Assembly (NCBI GenBank): GCA_021828605.1
Contig: JAJZEG010000159.1
Coordinates: forward strand, 1 to 9,915
From: Pseudomonadota bacterium
Lineage (GTDB): Bacteria; Pseudomonadota; Alphaproteobacteria; Acetobacterales; Acetobacteraceae
Direction: 5' to 3'
Length of the DNA: 9,915 bases
Position 1 is the first letter of the stretch, and each line of letters begins with the position of its first letter. A model generated the notes under the pieces. That model was not told the DNA's origin. It searched no databases and was given only the letters and a program-made list of their open reading frames with translations. The translations under genes were made by a program, and so were the position numbers. Positions 1 through 5,892 of this stretch are shown here, piece by piece.

Positions 1-372
1 GGTGTCATGATGTTTGCGCCCGGCATTGAAGACCAGCAGCAGCGCGTCACCCAGATTGGCGACCATCAGATCATCGACGATGCCGCCCTGATCATTGGTG
101 AGGAGCGTGTAACGCTGCCGCCCCGGCTTCAGGCCGCTGATGTCGCCGGTGACCACCCGTTCGAGGGCTGTTGCAGCATCCGGGCCGGTGAGCAGAGCGG
201 GGCCCATATGCGAGACATCGAATAAAGCGGCTTGGGCTCGGCACTGCAAATGTTCAGCGAGAATGCCCTGATACTGCAAGGGCATTGCATAGCCAGCGAA
301 ATCGACCATGCGCGCGCCCGCTTCCCGATGCAGCGCATCGAGCGGTGTGGTCAACAAAATGGATTCGGACAT
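1..372 (-). CDS. gcvT: Aminomethyltransferase, glycine cleavage system T protein (5' part only)
   Basis: The first 124 codons are visible, and the gene runs off the window's left edge. GcvT transfers the methylene group from aminomethyl-lipoyl H protein to tetrahydrofolate, releasing ammonia in the cytoplasm. The N-terminal folate-binding domain is clear. It starts MSESILLTTPLDALH and continues with VDFAGYAMPLQY, the family hallmark FDVSHMG (about residues 52-58), and YTLLTNDQGGIVDDLMV (about 88-104), followed by a FNAGRKHHD stretch. The ATG at 370-372 has a GTGGAG about six bases upstream. A tandem glycine riboswitch lies directly upstream on the same strand, which supports both the identity and glycine-dependent expression. 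Downstream gcvH and gcvP are expected but lie outside the window. Confidence 0.95.
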   Translation of the reverse strand, partial: MSESILLTTPLDALHREAGARMVDFAGYAMPLQYQGILAEHLQCRAQAALFDVSHMGPALLTGPDAATALERVVTGDISGLKPGRQRYTLLTNDQGGIVDDLMVANLGDALLLVFNAGRKHHDT

Positions 373-393
373 TCTATGCTCCACGCGGTCAGC

Positions 394-413
394 GAACGGG
401 TGCAACACCGTTC
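394..413 (-). promoter_or_regulatory. Candidate expression-platform hairpin of the glycine riboswitch
   Basis: Between aptamer 2 and gcvT, the minus strand contains GAACGG and CCGTTC as a six-base inverted repeat around an eight-base loop (TGTTGCAC). No run of T follows, so it does not look like an intrinsic terminator. It ends about 21 bases before the gcvT start codon. It could act in translation control, or simply be a spacer structure. The regulatory mechanism is inferred from position only. Confidence 0.4.
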
Positions 414-420
414 CTTCTGA

Positions 421-617
421 CCCCCCTCTGTCGCGGAACCTGAGAGATTGGCCTGAACGATGTTCAGGCTTTACCCCGTGGGTGCGGCGCAAGCGCCGGC
501 TTTCCAGAGATTCGCCACCCGCGCGGTCCATTTGCCTGAGCGTTTCCGGGGGCCGGTTGCGCCTTCGGCGGCGGTGATCGGGTCAAACCAACCCAAGCCG
601 CACTCTCCCGCGAAGGA
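421..617 (-). ncRNA. Tandem glycine riboswitch (two aptamers) upstream of gcvT
   Basis: Read on the minus strand, the leader contains two consecutive glycine-aptamer cores. The first (about 614 down to 524) has CGCGGGAGAG, then CGCCGAAGGCGCAA, then GCTCAGGCAAATGGACCGCG. Its ends can pair as CGCGG with CCGCG to form P1. The second (about 518 down to 424) has AATCTCTGGAAAGCC, then CACGGGGTAAAGCC, a CCTGAAC/GTTCAGG hairpin, and ATCTCTCAGGTTCCGCGACAGAGG. These are the conserved blocks of the gcvT-type glycine riboswitch, which in most bacteria turns on glycine cleavage genes when glycine is abundant. Only about 50 bases separate the second aptamer from the gcvT start. This element fills most of the gene-free stretch between gcvT and the next gene. 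Exact ends are approximate. Confidence 0.93.
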
Positions 618-683
618 GATTGAATATCTGCACCTTGAGTGAGTCGCGGCCGAAAAGCAAGCCGCATCGCTCCGTTTCGAGGG

Positions 684-953
684 TTAGATTTTCAGGTTGA
701 GCATCGATCCGCGCGGCAGATTTGATGGAAATGGCGGCGCTGATGGCGGTGGGGCGGGCTGCGCCGTGTCCGCCAGACGGAGCACGGCCCATTTTGCCGA
801 GGGTTTGGCCTCGGCGGGTTTTGAGTCGGTGGGCTTTGCATCAGGCGGCGTTCGCAGCGTGAGGGGCGCTGCGGCGTCAGGCCCGACGCGGACCGGGGCG
901 GAAAAGGCCGAGAGGGATGCGGTTGCGATCATGGCGAGGAGTATGAGGATCAT
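684..953 (-). CDS. Small Pro/Ala-rich secreted protein, unknown function
   Basis: An 89-residue product I do not recognise. The N-terminus (MILILLAMIATASLSAFSAP) looks like a signal peptide or single membrane anchor, so export to the periplasm is likely. The rest is low complexity and rich in Pro, Ala, Lys and Ser, with loosely repeated units such as PTDSKPAEAKPSAK. A short WAVLRLADT segment (about residues 55-63) is the only part that could form a strand. It ends TAA at 684-686. The start ATG at 951-953 is odd: the GAGG motif sits only one base before it. An 11-codon leader ORF (957-989, counting its stop codon) ends three bases upstream. It lies between pdxH and the glycine riboswitch on the same strand and could be cotranscribed with pdxH. 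The composition supports a real gene only moderately. Confidence 0.5.
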   Translation of the reverse strand: MILILLAMIATASLSAFSAPVRVGPDAAAPLTLRTPPDAKPTDSKPAEAKPSAKWAVLRLADTAQPAPPPSAPPFPSNLPRGSMLNLKI

Positions 954-1038
954 TCCTCAAGATAAAGTTAATTTTTGCTCCTTCGCCATGCACTCAAGGC
1001 TGTATTTTTATCAATTGGTTAAAATCGGGTCCTTAAAA

Positions 1039-1626
1039 TCAGGGGTACAAGCGAGTCGATTCCCATTGGTCGGCGCGCCGGGTGAACAGCACCCGATCAT
1101 GCAAGCGAAAATCGCGGTCTTGCCAGAACTCGATGGCTTCAGGGCGGACGCGCCAGCCGGACCAATGCGGCGGGCGCGGCACCTCGCCATCGGCATAGCG
1201 GGCGATGGCGGATTCCAGACGTTGTTCCAACATCGAACGGTCGACCAAGGGACGGGATTGGTCCGACGCCCAGGCGCCGATGCGCGATAAACGCGGGCGG
1301 CTGGTGAAATACTCATCGGCCTCGGCAGCGGAGACCGGGGTGGCGGCGCCTTCGATGCGGATCTGGCGTTTGAGGGTTTTCCAATGGAATAAAAGGGCCA
1401 CATGAGGGTTGGCGGCAATTTCCAGCGATTTGCGGCTGTCGAGATTTGTATAAAAAACAAAACCGTCAATATCCCATGATTTCAAGAGCACGATTCGTGC
1501 TGATGGACGGCCATCGGAGGTTGTGGTAGCGACGGTCATGGCGTTTGGATCGTTGATTTCAAAGGATTTTGCCGCCTCGATCCAGGCGCCAAACAGGGTA
1601 AACGGGTCGCTAAGACGATCAATCAT
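1039..1626 (-). CDS. pdxH: Pyridoxamine/pyridoxine 5'-phosphate oxidase
   Basis: This FMN enzyme oxidises pyridoxamine or pyridoxine 5'-phosphate to pyridoxal 5'-phosphate with oxygen, in B6 biosynthesis and salvage. The 195-aa product is of normal family length. It carries the expected blocks in order: PNAMTVATTTSDGRPSARIVLLK (27-49), GFVFYTNLDSRKSLEIAANP (55-74), ALLFHWKTLKRQIRIEG (77-93), YFTSRPRLSRIGAWASDQS (106-124), PRPPHWSGWRV (150-160), IEFWQDRDFRLHDR (165-178), and the C-terminal RLYP in place of the usual RLxP. The reading frame is open for 48 codons upstream. I chose the ATG at 1624-1626 because GGAGG lies seven bases before it and homology starts there. The gene is divergent from fabI with a 97-base gap. 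Confidence 0.96.
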   Translation of the reverse strand: MIDRLSDPFTLFGAWIEAAKSFEINDPNAMTVATTTSDGRPSARIVLLKSWDIDGFVFYTNLDSRKSLEIAANPHVALLFHWKTLKRQIRIEGAATPVSAAEADEYFTSRPRLSRIGAWASDQSRPLVDRSMLEQRLESAIARYADGEVPRPPHWSGWRVRPEAIEFWQDRDFRLHDRVLFTRRADQWESTRLYP

Positions 1627-1633
1627 GACGCGG

Positions 1634-1638
1634 CCTCC
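1634..1638 (-). promoter_or_regulatory. Ribosome binding site fixing the pdxH start
   Basis: GGAGG on the minus strand, seven bases before the ATG at 1626. It selects this start over in-frame ATGs farther upstream, which would run into fabI. Confidence 0.8.
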
Positions 1639-1671
1639 GGCTAGGGTGGACTTGATATGGGATACTGGCTT

Positions 1672-1691
1672 GTGCCACCACCCTGGGGCAC
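1672..1691. repeat. Inverted repeat in the pdxH-fabI intergenic region
   Basis: GTGCC (1672-1676) and GGCAC (1687-1691) form an inverted repeat around a ten-base spacer in the middle of the divergent promoter region. It could be an operator or chance. No -35/-10 pair of good quality could be placed for either gene, so no regulatory claim is made. Confidence 0.3.
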
Positions 1692-1713
1692 TGACGATAC
1701 CGATGCCAGATTG

Positions 1714-1717
1714 GAGA
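1714..1717 (+). promoter_or_regulatory. Ribosome binding site fixing the fabI start
   Basis: A GGAG-type site (TTGGAGAG) ends a few bases before the ATG at 1723. The frame is open from 1657, but the upstream ATG there has no such site and would add 22 non-homologous residues. Confidence 0.75.
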
Positions 1718-1722
1718 GCGAT

Positions 1723-2571
1723 ATGCATGAACCGGATTCGACATTGCCCATCACCGGCAGTTTGATGCAAGGCAAGCGTGGCGTGATCATGGGCGTCGCG
1801 AACAACCGCTCAATCGCCTGGGCGATTGCCCAGGCGGTGGCGGCGCAGGGCGGTGAGCTTGCTTTCACCTATCAAGGTGAGACGTTGGAAAAGCGGATCA
1901 GGCCGCTGGCCGAATCGATTGGCGCGGATTTGTTGATCCCGTGCGATGTCAGCGATGATGCGGCGCTGGATGCGGCGTTCAACAGCATCGCCGCGCGCTG
2001 GCCGAAGATCGATTTTCTGGTTCATGCGATTGGCTTCGCCGATAAGCAATATTTACGCGGTCGCTATGTCGATACGCCGCGTGAGGCGTTTTTGCAGGCG
2101 ATGGATATTTCCTGCTTTTCATTCACGGCGGCGGCGCAGCGCGCGGGGGCGCTGATGACCGAGGGTGGGTCGATGGTGACGCTGACCTATTTGGGCGCGG
2201 AACGGGTGACGCCGCATTATAATGTGATGGGGGTGGCGAAGGCGGCTTTGGAATCCTCGGTGCGCTATTTGGCGGCGGATTTTGGTGCGAATGCGATCCG
2301 GGTGAATGGCATTAGTGCTGGTCCGATCAAGACGCTGGCGGCATCGGGGATTGGCGATTTCAGCTATATTTTGAAATGGAACCAGTATAACGCCCCGCTC
2401 GAGCGCAATGTCGGGCTCGAAGAGGTTGGGGCGTCGGGACTGTATTTATTGTCCGATTTGTCGCGCGGGGTGACCGGCGAGATCCATCATGTCGATTGCG
2501 GCTATCATATTGTTGGGATGAAGAACCCGAACGCGCCGGATATCGATGCGACCGGGCGCGGCTCGGAATGA
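1723..2571 (+). CDS. fabI: Enoyl-[acyl-carrier-protein] reductase (NADH)
   Basis: FabI reduces trans-2-enoyl-ACP to acyl-ACP, the last step of each fatty acid elongation cycle, in the cytoplasm. The 282-aa product has the short-chain dehydrogenase fold of this family. It shows the FabI-type nucleotide site GVANNRSIAWAIA (24-36), the segment LAFTYQGE (47-54), CDVSDD (74-79), and FLVHAIGFADK (98-108). The catalytic pair Tyr156 and Tyr166 with Lys173 lies in TYLGAERVTPHYNVMGVAK, matching the Y-x6-K motif and the second FabI Tyr. The C-terminus has RVNGISAGPIKTLAASGI and the GEIHHVDCGYHIVGM block. About a dozen extra residues precede the core (MHEPDSTLPITG). The start is set by the GGAG site. The gene converges on the small gene ending at 2589, 17 bases away. 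Confidence 0.96.
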   Translation: MHEPDSTLPITGSLMQGKRGVIMGVANNRSIAWAIAQAVAAQGGELAFTYQGETLEKRIRPLAESIGADLLIPCDVSDDAALDAAFNSIAARWPKIDFLVHAIGFADKQYLRGRYVDTPREAFLQAMDISCFSFTAAAQRAGALMTEGGSMVTLTYLGAERVTPHYNVMGVAKAALESSVRYLAADFGANAIRVNGISAGPIKTLAASGIGDFSYILKWNQYNAPLERNVGLEEVGASGLYLLSDLSRGVTGEIHHVDCGYHIVGMKNPNAPDIDATGRGSE

Positions 2572-2588
2572 ACGCTTGTTGGCCGCGC

Positions 2589-2795
2589 TTATAGCGGCTT
2601 GTGGGCCCGGTCGATCAGGCGCGACAATAAACCTGGCTTTTTGGGCCTGGCTTGGGGGGCTGATTTTTGCGCCGCTTTGGCTTCCTGGGCGGCTTTGGAT
2701 TTAAGCCAGTCATCGAGCGACATGTCGGCCTTGGCGGCGCGTTTGCGTTCATAGTCGAGTTGGGCATCGGTCATTTTGCGGGTCATCAGCGGCAT
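2589..2795 (-). CDS. Small charged conserved-type protein, unknown function
   Basis: A 68-residue hypothetical protein. The core MTDAQLDYERKRAAKADMSLDDWLKSK looks like an ordered helical N-terminus. An Ala/Lys/Gln-rich stretch follows (KAAQEAKAAQKSAPQARPKK), then a basic-hydrophobic tail (GLLSRLIDRAHKPL) that could be a short amphipathic helix. I believe short proteins with a similar 'YE.KRAAKAGMSLD.WL' core occur in alphaproteobacteria, from memory only. It follows the ABC permease on the same strand, 42 bases away, so it may be the last gene of that operon. Starts at 2795, 2786 and 2774 are all possible, and none has a clear ribosome binding site. A 14-codon ORF (2786-2827, counting its stop) ends in TGATG overlapping the second of these, which hints at translational coupling. 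Confidence 0.6.
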   Translation of the reverse strand: MPLMTRKMTDAQLDYERKRAAKADMSLDDWLKSKAAQEAKAAQKSAPQARPKKPGLLSRLIDRAHKPL

Positions 2796-2837
2796 CTGCC
2801 AGAGGTCTGCGCGCGCATCAAGCCCATGGCGTTTGTT

Positions 2838-3602
2838 TTACGGTGCTGTCGCGCCGATCCGCTTGAGCACCAGCCGTTCTAACGCGCCGAGGACGGCGTA
2901 GATGGCGATTCCGGTGAGGGCCAGAAGGGCGAGGGAAGCGAACATGCGCGGGATTTCCAGCCGGTATCCGGCTTCGAGGATGCGCCCGGCGAGGCCAGAG
3001 GCGAAACCGCCCGAGCTGGCGACAAATTCAGCGACCACGGCGCCGACCAGGGCTAGCGTGCCGGCGATGCGCAGCCCGGCCAGGAAATAAGGCAGGGCCG
3101 AGGGCAAGCGCAGCCAGAAAATAATTTGCCAACGCGTTGCTCCGTTGAGCCGGAATAAATCAAGCAGAGCGGGGGGCGTGGCAGCAAAGCCGGCGGCGGT
3201 GTTGGAGAGGACCGGGAAAAATCCAACAATGGTCGCGCACATCACCAGGGCAAGAAATTGTTGGTGTACCCAAATGATAATCAACGGCGCGAGCGCCACC
3301 ACCGGGGTGACTTGCAGCACCACCGCCCAAGGTTGGATCGCAGCCCGGGTCCAGCGGCTGGCGGCCATGCCGAGGGCCAGGATCATGCCAAGCAAGGCGG
3401 CGGCGAGCAGGGCGGCGGCGGCGATGCTGAGGGTTGCTGCGAGCGAGATCAACAATGATTGCCAATCGGCGGTGAAGGCCGCGATGATCGCGATCGGTCC
3501 GGGCAGCACGTAAGGCGGGACATGCAAAACGACGACGCTCGCCTGCCAGATGAACAGGCCGAGCAGGCCAAACAGGATCGGGGCCCAGCGCTCGATGGTC
3601 AT
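2838..3602 (-). CDS. ABC transporter permease, SsuC/TauC/ThiX type
   Basis: The membrane subunit of an importer for a small organic molecule, 254 aa. Hydrophobic segments lie at about 7-27, 53-78, 92-111, 116-135, 165-192 and 219-240, giving around six helices. The cytoplasmic coupling loop is visible as ALLDLFRLNGATRWQIIFWLRLPSALPYFLAGLRIA (about 145-180), with the conserved Gly-Ala and the LPxALPY pattern of binding-protein-dependent permeases in this subfamily. The ATG at 3600-3602 overlaps the stop of the ATPase gene by four bases (ATGA), so the two are translationally coupled. The NMT1-type binding protein upstream indicates a nitrate/sulfonate/pyrimidine/riboflavin-like substrate class. 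The exact substrate cannot be read from the sequence. Confidence 0.93.
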   Translation of the reverse strand: MTIERWAPILFGLLGLFIWQASVVVLHVPPYVLPGPIAIIAAFTADWQSLLISLAATLSIAAAALLAAALLGMILALGMAASRWTRAAIQPWAVVLQVTPVVALAPLIIIWVHQQFLALVMCATIVGFFPVLSNTAAGFAATPPALLDLFRLNGATRWQIIFWLRLPSALPYFLAGLRIAGTLALVGAVVAEFVASSGGFASGLAGRILEAGYRLEIPRMFASLALLALTGIAIYAVLGALERLVLKRIGATAP

Positions 3603-4357
3603 GAGGGCAGCATCAGCGTGGCGAGATCGGCAGCGATGGCGTTGATCAGCCTGGCCATTCCCGGATCGGTGCGGCGGGCGGTATTGGATTCGGGAATGGT
3701 ATTTTGCTCAAAGCCCGCGCGGATTCCGGCGATTTTGCCAGGGCGGGGCGTCATGATCACGATTTGGCTCGCGAGGAAGGCGGCTTCATAGATTGAATGG
3801 GTCACAAAGACCACGGTGGTGCCAGCCTCAATGCATAGGCGACGCACATCTTCTTGCAGGCGGTGGCGGGTGAATTCATCGAGGGCGGCGAAGGGTTCGT
3901 CCATCAGTAACAAGCGGGGTCGGGCGATCATGGCGCGGGCAATGGCGACGCGCATGCGCATGCCGCCGGATAAGCCCGATGGTTTGGTCTGTTCGAACCC
4001 AGCCAAACCGAGATTGGCTAGGAGTTGATGGATTTCGGCCTGGCTTTCCGAGCGCGACCGACCCGCGATGCGCAGGGGTAAAAACACGTTTTCGGTGGCA
4101 TCCGCCCAGGGTAGCAAGGTGGCGTCCTGGAATACGAAGCCGATTTCGCCGGAGCGCGGCTTTGCGCCGCCATCCCAATCGATATGGCCTTGATCGGGTT
4201 GATCGAGCCCGGCGAGAATTCGCAGCAAGGTTGATTTACCGCAGCCTGACGGGCCGAGCAGCACCACAAAGCTGCCAGCGGTGATGGTCAGATTGATCCT
4301 ATCGAGCGCCAGTGTGCCGTTGGCAAAGCGTCGGGTGATGCCGTTAGCTACTAACAT
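3599..4357 (-). CDS. ABC transporter ATP-binding protein, SsuB/TauB/ThiZ type
   Basis: The energy-coupling subunit of the importer, 252 aa from the chosen start. All nucleotide-binding motifs are intact: Walker A GPSGCGKST (35-43), Q-loop FVFQDATLLPW (75-84, Gln77), signature LSGGM (129-133), Walker B LLLMDEP (149-155), D-loop AALD (157-160), and H-loop VTHS with His187. The subfamily is the TauB/SsuB-like group, which pairs with SsuC-type permeases. The frame is open to an ATG at 4421-4423, which would overlap the binding-protein gene by 53 bases. I prefer the ATG at 4355-4357, 13 bases after that gene's stop, because homology starts there (MLVANGITRRF). No strong ribosome binding site precedes it, only GAGA about ten bases upstream. 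Confidence 0.93.
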   Translation of the reverse strand: MLVANGITRRFANGTLALDRINLTITAGSFVVLLGPSGCGKSTLLRILAGLDQPDQGHIDWDGGAKPRSGEIGFVFQDATLLPWADATENVFLPLRIAGRSRSESQAEIHQLLANLGLAGFEQTKPSGLSGGMRMRVAIARAMIARPRLLLMDEPFAALDEFTRHRLQEDVRRLCIEAGTTVVFVTHSIYEAAFLASQIVIMTPRPGKIAGIRAGFEQNTIPESNTARRTDPGMARLINAIAADLATLMLPS

Positions 4358-4370
4358 TGCAGAGCAAATC

Positions 4371-5369
4371 TCATGATTTGCTGTGATCGACAAATTGGGT
4401 GGTGAAGGCGGCGCGCCAGTCAAAGCCTTTTTTATATAGACCTGCTTTCTGCATTTGGTGATAAAAATCCTGCCAGCGTGCCGGTGTCATCGCACCGATG
4501 CCTTGGGTCAAGGCGTCGCCTGAATCGACGATTCCTTTGGATTTGAGGGCATTATAGCCAAAGCGCAGCAGCGCCATCGACATATCGGGATTGGCTTTGC
4601 GAATGGCGGCGAAGGCGGGTGCGGGATTGCCGTTCAGATAGGATTGCCAGCCTTGCATCGAGGCTTCGATGAAGCGGCGGACCAGATCCGGGTTGTGCGC
4701 GACGAGATGATCGGAGGTGGCGATCAGTTCGGCGTACCCATCAAAGCCGGACTGGGCGAGGCTGAGCACCACCGGAAAATGGCCGGTTTTTTGCTTGATC
4801 AAAAACGGCTCGGAGGTGAGATAACCTTGGATGGCCAGGTTTTTATTGACGAAAAACGGCGCCATATTGAAATCATAGGGTCGAATTTGACTATTAGTGT
4901 AATGGTATTTTTGTTTGAGAAATAGCCACCAGCTTGATCGTGTATCGGCGGAAATCGCGATGGGGCGACCGCGCAGGCGGGCGAAACTGGTCTCATCGGT
5001 GCTGCGATGGGCGAGCAGGACATCGGGGTCTTTTTGGAAAATGGCGGCGATGGCAACGAAAGGGATATGCTGCTGGACAAAATTAAAGGCCAGGAACGCG
5101 TTGGAGGTGATGTCGAAATCCAGCCGACCGGCGAGGAGGAGTTGGGCGTTATTGACCTGCGGGCCGCCTTGGCGGATCGACACGTCGAGGCCGTATTTGC
5201 GATAGAGGCCGGTGGCCTGGGCTTGATAAAAGCCGCCATATTCGGCTTCGGCGCGCCAATCGAGGCCGAAGGTTATTTTTTGCAGTTTTGCGCCGGCGAG
5301 TGCCGGATGGCTGGCGCCGAGGCTGAGCAGGGTGGCGAGGGTGCCAATCAGGCGACGCGACAAACCCAT
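4371..5369 (-). CDS. ABC transporter substrate-binding protein, NMT1/THI5-like family
   Basis: The periplasmic ligand-binding subunit, 332 aa. Residues 1-25 form a Sec signal peptide (basic MGLSRR, then a hydrophobic core, then ALA before GAKLQ). The mature protein starts with ITFGLDWRAEAEYGGFYQAQATGLYRKYGLDV (32-63) and GGPQVNNAQLLLAGRLDFDI (68-87). This is the NMT1/THI5-like fold used for pyrimidine precursors (ThiY), riboflavin, sulfonates and similar ligands. ThiY is a reasonable relative, but I cannot assign the ligand. The frame is open to an ATG at 5420. I chose 5367-5369 because GGAG lies seven bases upstream and a proper signal peptide begins there. It is the first gene of the importer operon. 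I see no TPP or FMN riboswitch in the 138 bases before the divergent neighbour. Confidence 0.92.
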   Translation of the reverse strand: MGLSRRLIGTLATLLSLGASHPALAGAKLQKITFGLDWRAEAEYGGFYQAQATGLYRKYGLDVSIRQGGPQVNNAQLLLAGRLDFDITSNAFLAFNFVQQHIPFVAIAAIFQKDPDVLLAHRSTDETSFARLRGRPIAISADTRSSWWLFLKQKYHYTNSQIRPYDFNMAPFFVNKNLAIQGYLTSEPFLIKQKTGHFPVVLSLAQSGFDGYAELIATSDHLVAHNPDLVRRFIEASMQGWQSYLNGNPAPAFAAIRKANPDMSMALLRFGYNALKSKGIVDSGDALTQGIGAMTPARWQDFYHQMQKAGLYKKGFDWRAAFTTQFVDHSKS

Positions 5370-5376
5370 GGATGGT

Positions 5377-5380
5377 CTCC
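5377..5380 (-). promoter_or_regulatory. Ribosome binding site fixing the binding-protein start
   Basis: GGAG on the minus strand, seven bases before the ATG at 5369. It decides against an in-frame ATG 17 codons upstream that would bury the signal peptide. Confidence 0.75.
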
Positions 5381-5507
5381 AATGTTTGATCCGTTTAATC
5401 AGAGGGAGATTAGCGGGCATCGTGGTTTTGCGATAGGGTTAATAAAGCGATCATCACCTAGAGTTAGCGCCGGGATTATGGGGTCAGGTCGAAAATAGGA
5501 GCGAAAA

Positions 5508-5837
5508 ATGGAGCCGCGGATCAAAGCGGGGATTTGGGTGCAAATGGCGCTGCGTCTGGGCACCGCTGATAATAAGCCGGGGATGGTGCTGCATCGGGGT
5601 GACGCCGATGCGGGCGGGGTGCTGGTGGTGCTGCGCAGCCGGGCTGGATTGTCGATATTGAGCCAGACCCGCGATGATCAGGGGGGTGCGGCTTGGATGC
5701 GGGTTCATCCGGCACCGGTCGATCAGGCGCGTGCGGATGCGTATGTCGAGCGGCAGCTTGGTCGTGATCCGGATTTATGGGTGCTGGAATTTGATGCGGC
5801 GGATGATCTGCCGCCGTTTGAGGCGAAGATTGTGTGA
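5508..5837 (+). CDS. DUF1491 family protein
   Basis: A 109-aa cytoplasmic protein of unknown function found mostly in alphaproteobacteria. Family features seen: the N-terminal RIKAGIWVQMALR (4-16), then RGDADAGGVLVVLRSRAG (30-47), a central QTRDDQGGAAWMRV, the helical DQARADAYVERQLGRDPDLWVLEFD (72-96), and a short acidic end. No signal peptide or membrane segment is present and no catalytic motif is recognised. The start ATG at 5508 has AGGAG six bases upstream (5497-5501). It is a single-gene unit, divergent from the ABC importer operon and followed at once by a hairpin with a T run. Confidence 0.88.
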   Translation: MEPRIKAGIWVQMALRLGTADNKPGMVLHRGDADAGGVLVVLRSRAGLSILSQTRDDQGGAAWMRVHPAPVDQARADAYVERQLGRDPDLWVLEFDAADDLPPFEAKIV

Positions 5838-5867
5838 GGGACGCATCGGCTGATGCGCCCCTCGGTT
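5838..5867 (+). terminator. Probable intrinsic terminator after the DUF1491 gene
   Basis: Immediately after the stop codon lies GGGACGCATC, the loop GGCT, then GATGCGCCCC. This is a six-base CGCATC/GATGCG stem extended by GGG/CCC pairs with one unpaired base on each side. A short spacer and TTTTT follow (5866-5870). It is oriented for the plus strand. The minus-strand gene ending at 5893 would have no T run after the same hairpin. Confidence 0.7.
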
Positions 5868-5892
5868 TTTGGTTGGTTGTTGATGTTATCGA

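Noticed and set aside
646..665. GCGGC/GCCGC hairpin after the Pro-rich gene, considered as a terminator
   Set aside because: The stem is five bases with a ten-base loop and no T run follows on the minus strand.
626..683. Promoter for the glycine riboswitch and gcvT transcript
   Set aside because: A GATATT-like -10 lies near 622-627 on the minus strand, but no acceptable -35 is found at the right spacing, so no promoter is called.
697..1290. Plus-strand 197-codon open frame
   Set aside because: It runs antisense to the Pro-rich gene and to the 3' half of pdxH. Its Gly/Ala/Arg-rich product has no recognisable domain and it crosses the gap between two genes, which is typical of a high-GC shadow frame.
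2582..2598. GCCGC/GCGGC hairpin between fabI and the small gene, considered as a bidirectional terminator
   Set aside because: The stem is only five bases, overlaps the stop codon of the minus-strand gene, and has no T run on either strand.
3145..3513. Plus-strand 122-codon open frame
   Set aside because: It is fully antisense to the ABC permease, and its Ala/Arg-rich product mirrors the hydrophobic codons on the other strand.
5007..5498. Plus-strand 163-codon open frame
   Set aside because: It is antisense to the well-supported substrate-binding protein and its signal peptide, and its product has no recognisable features.
5370..5507. Possible TPP or other vitamin riboswitch before the NMT1/THI5-like importer
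   Set aside because: I looked for the conserved TPP blocks (CTGAGA and the later TGAACCTGATCTGG-like region) on the minus strand and found neither. The leader is short and shows no comparable structure.
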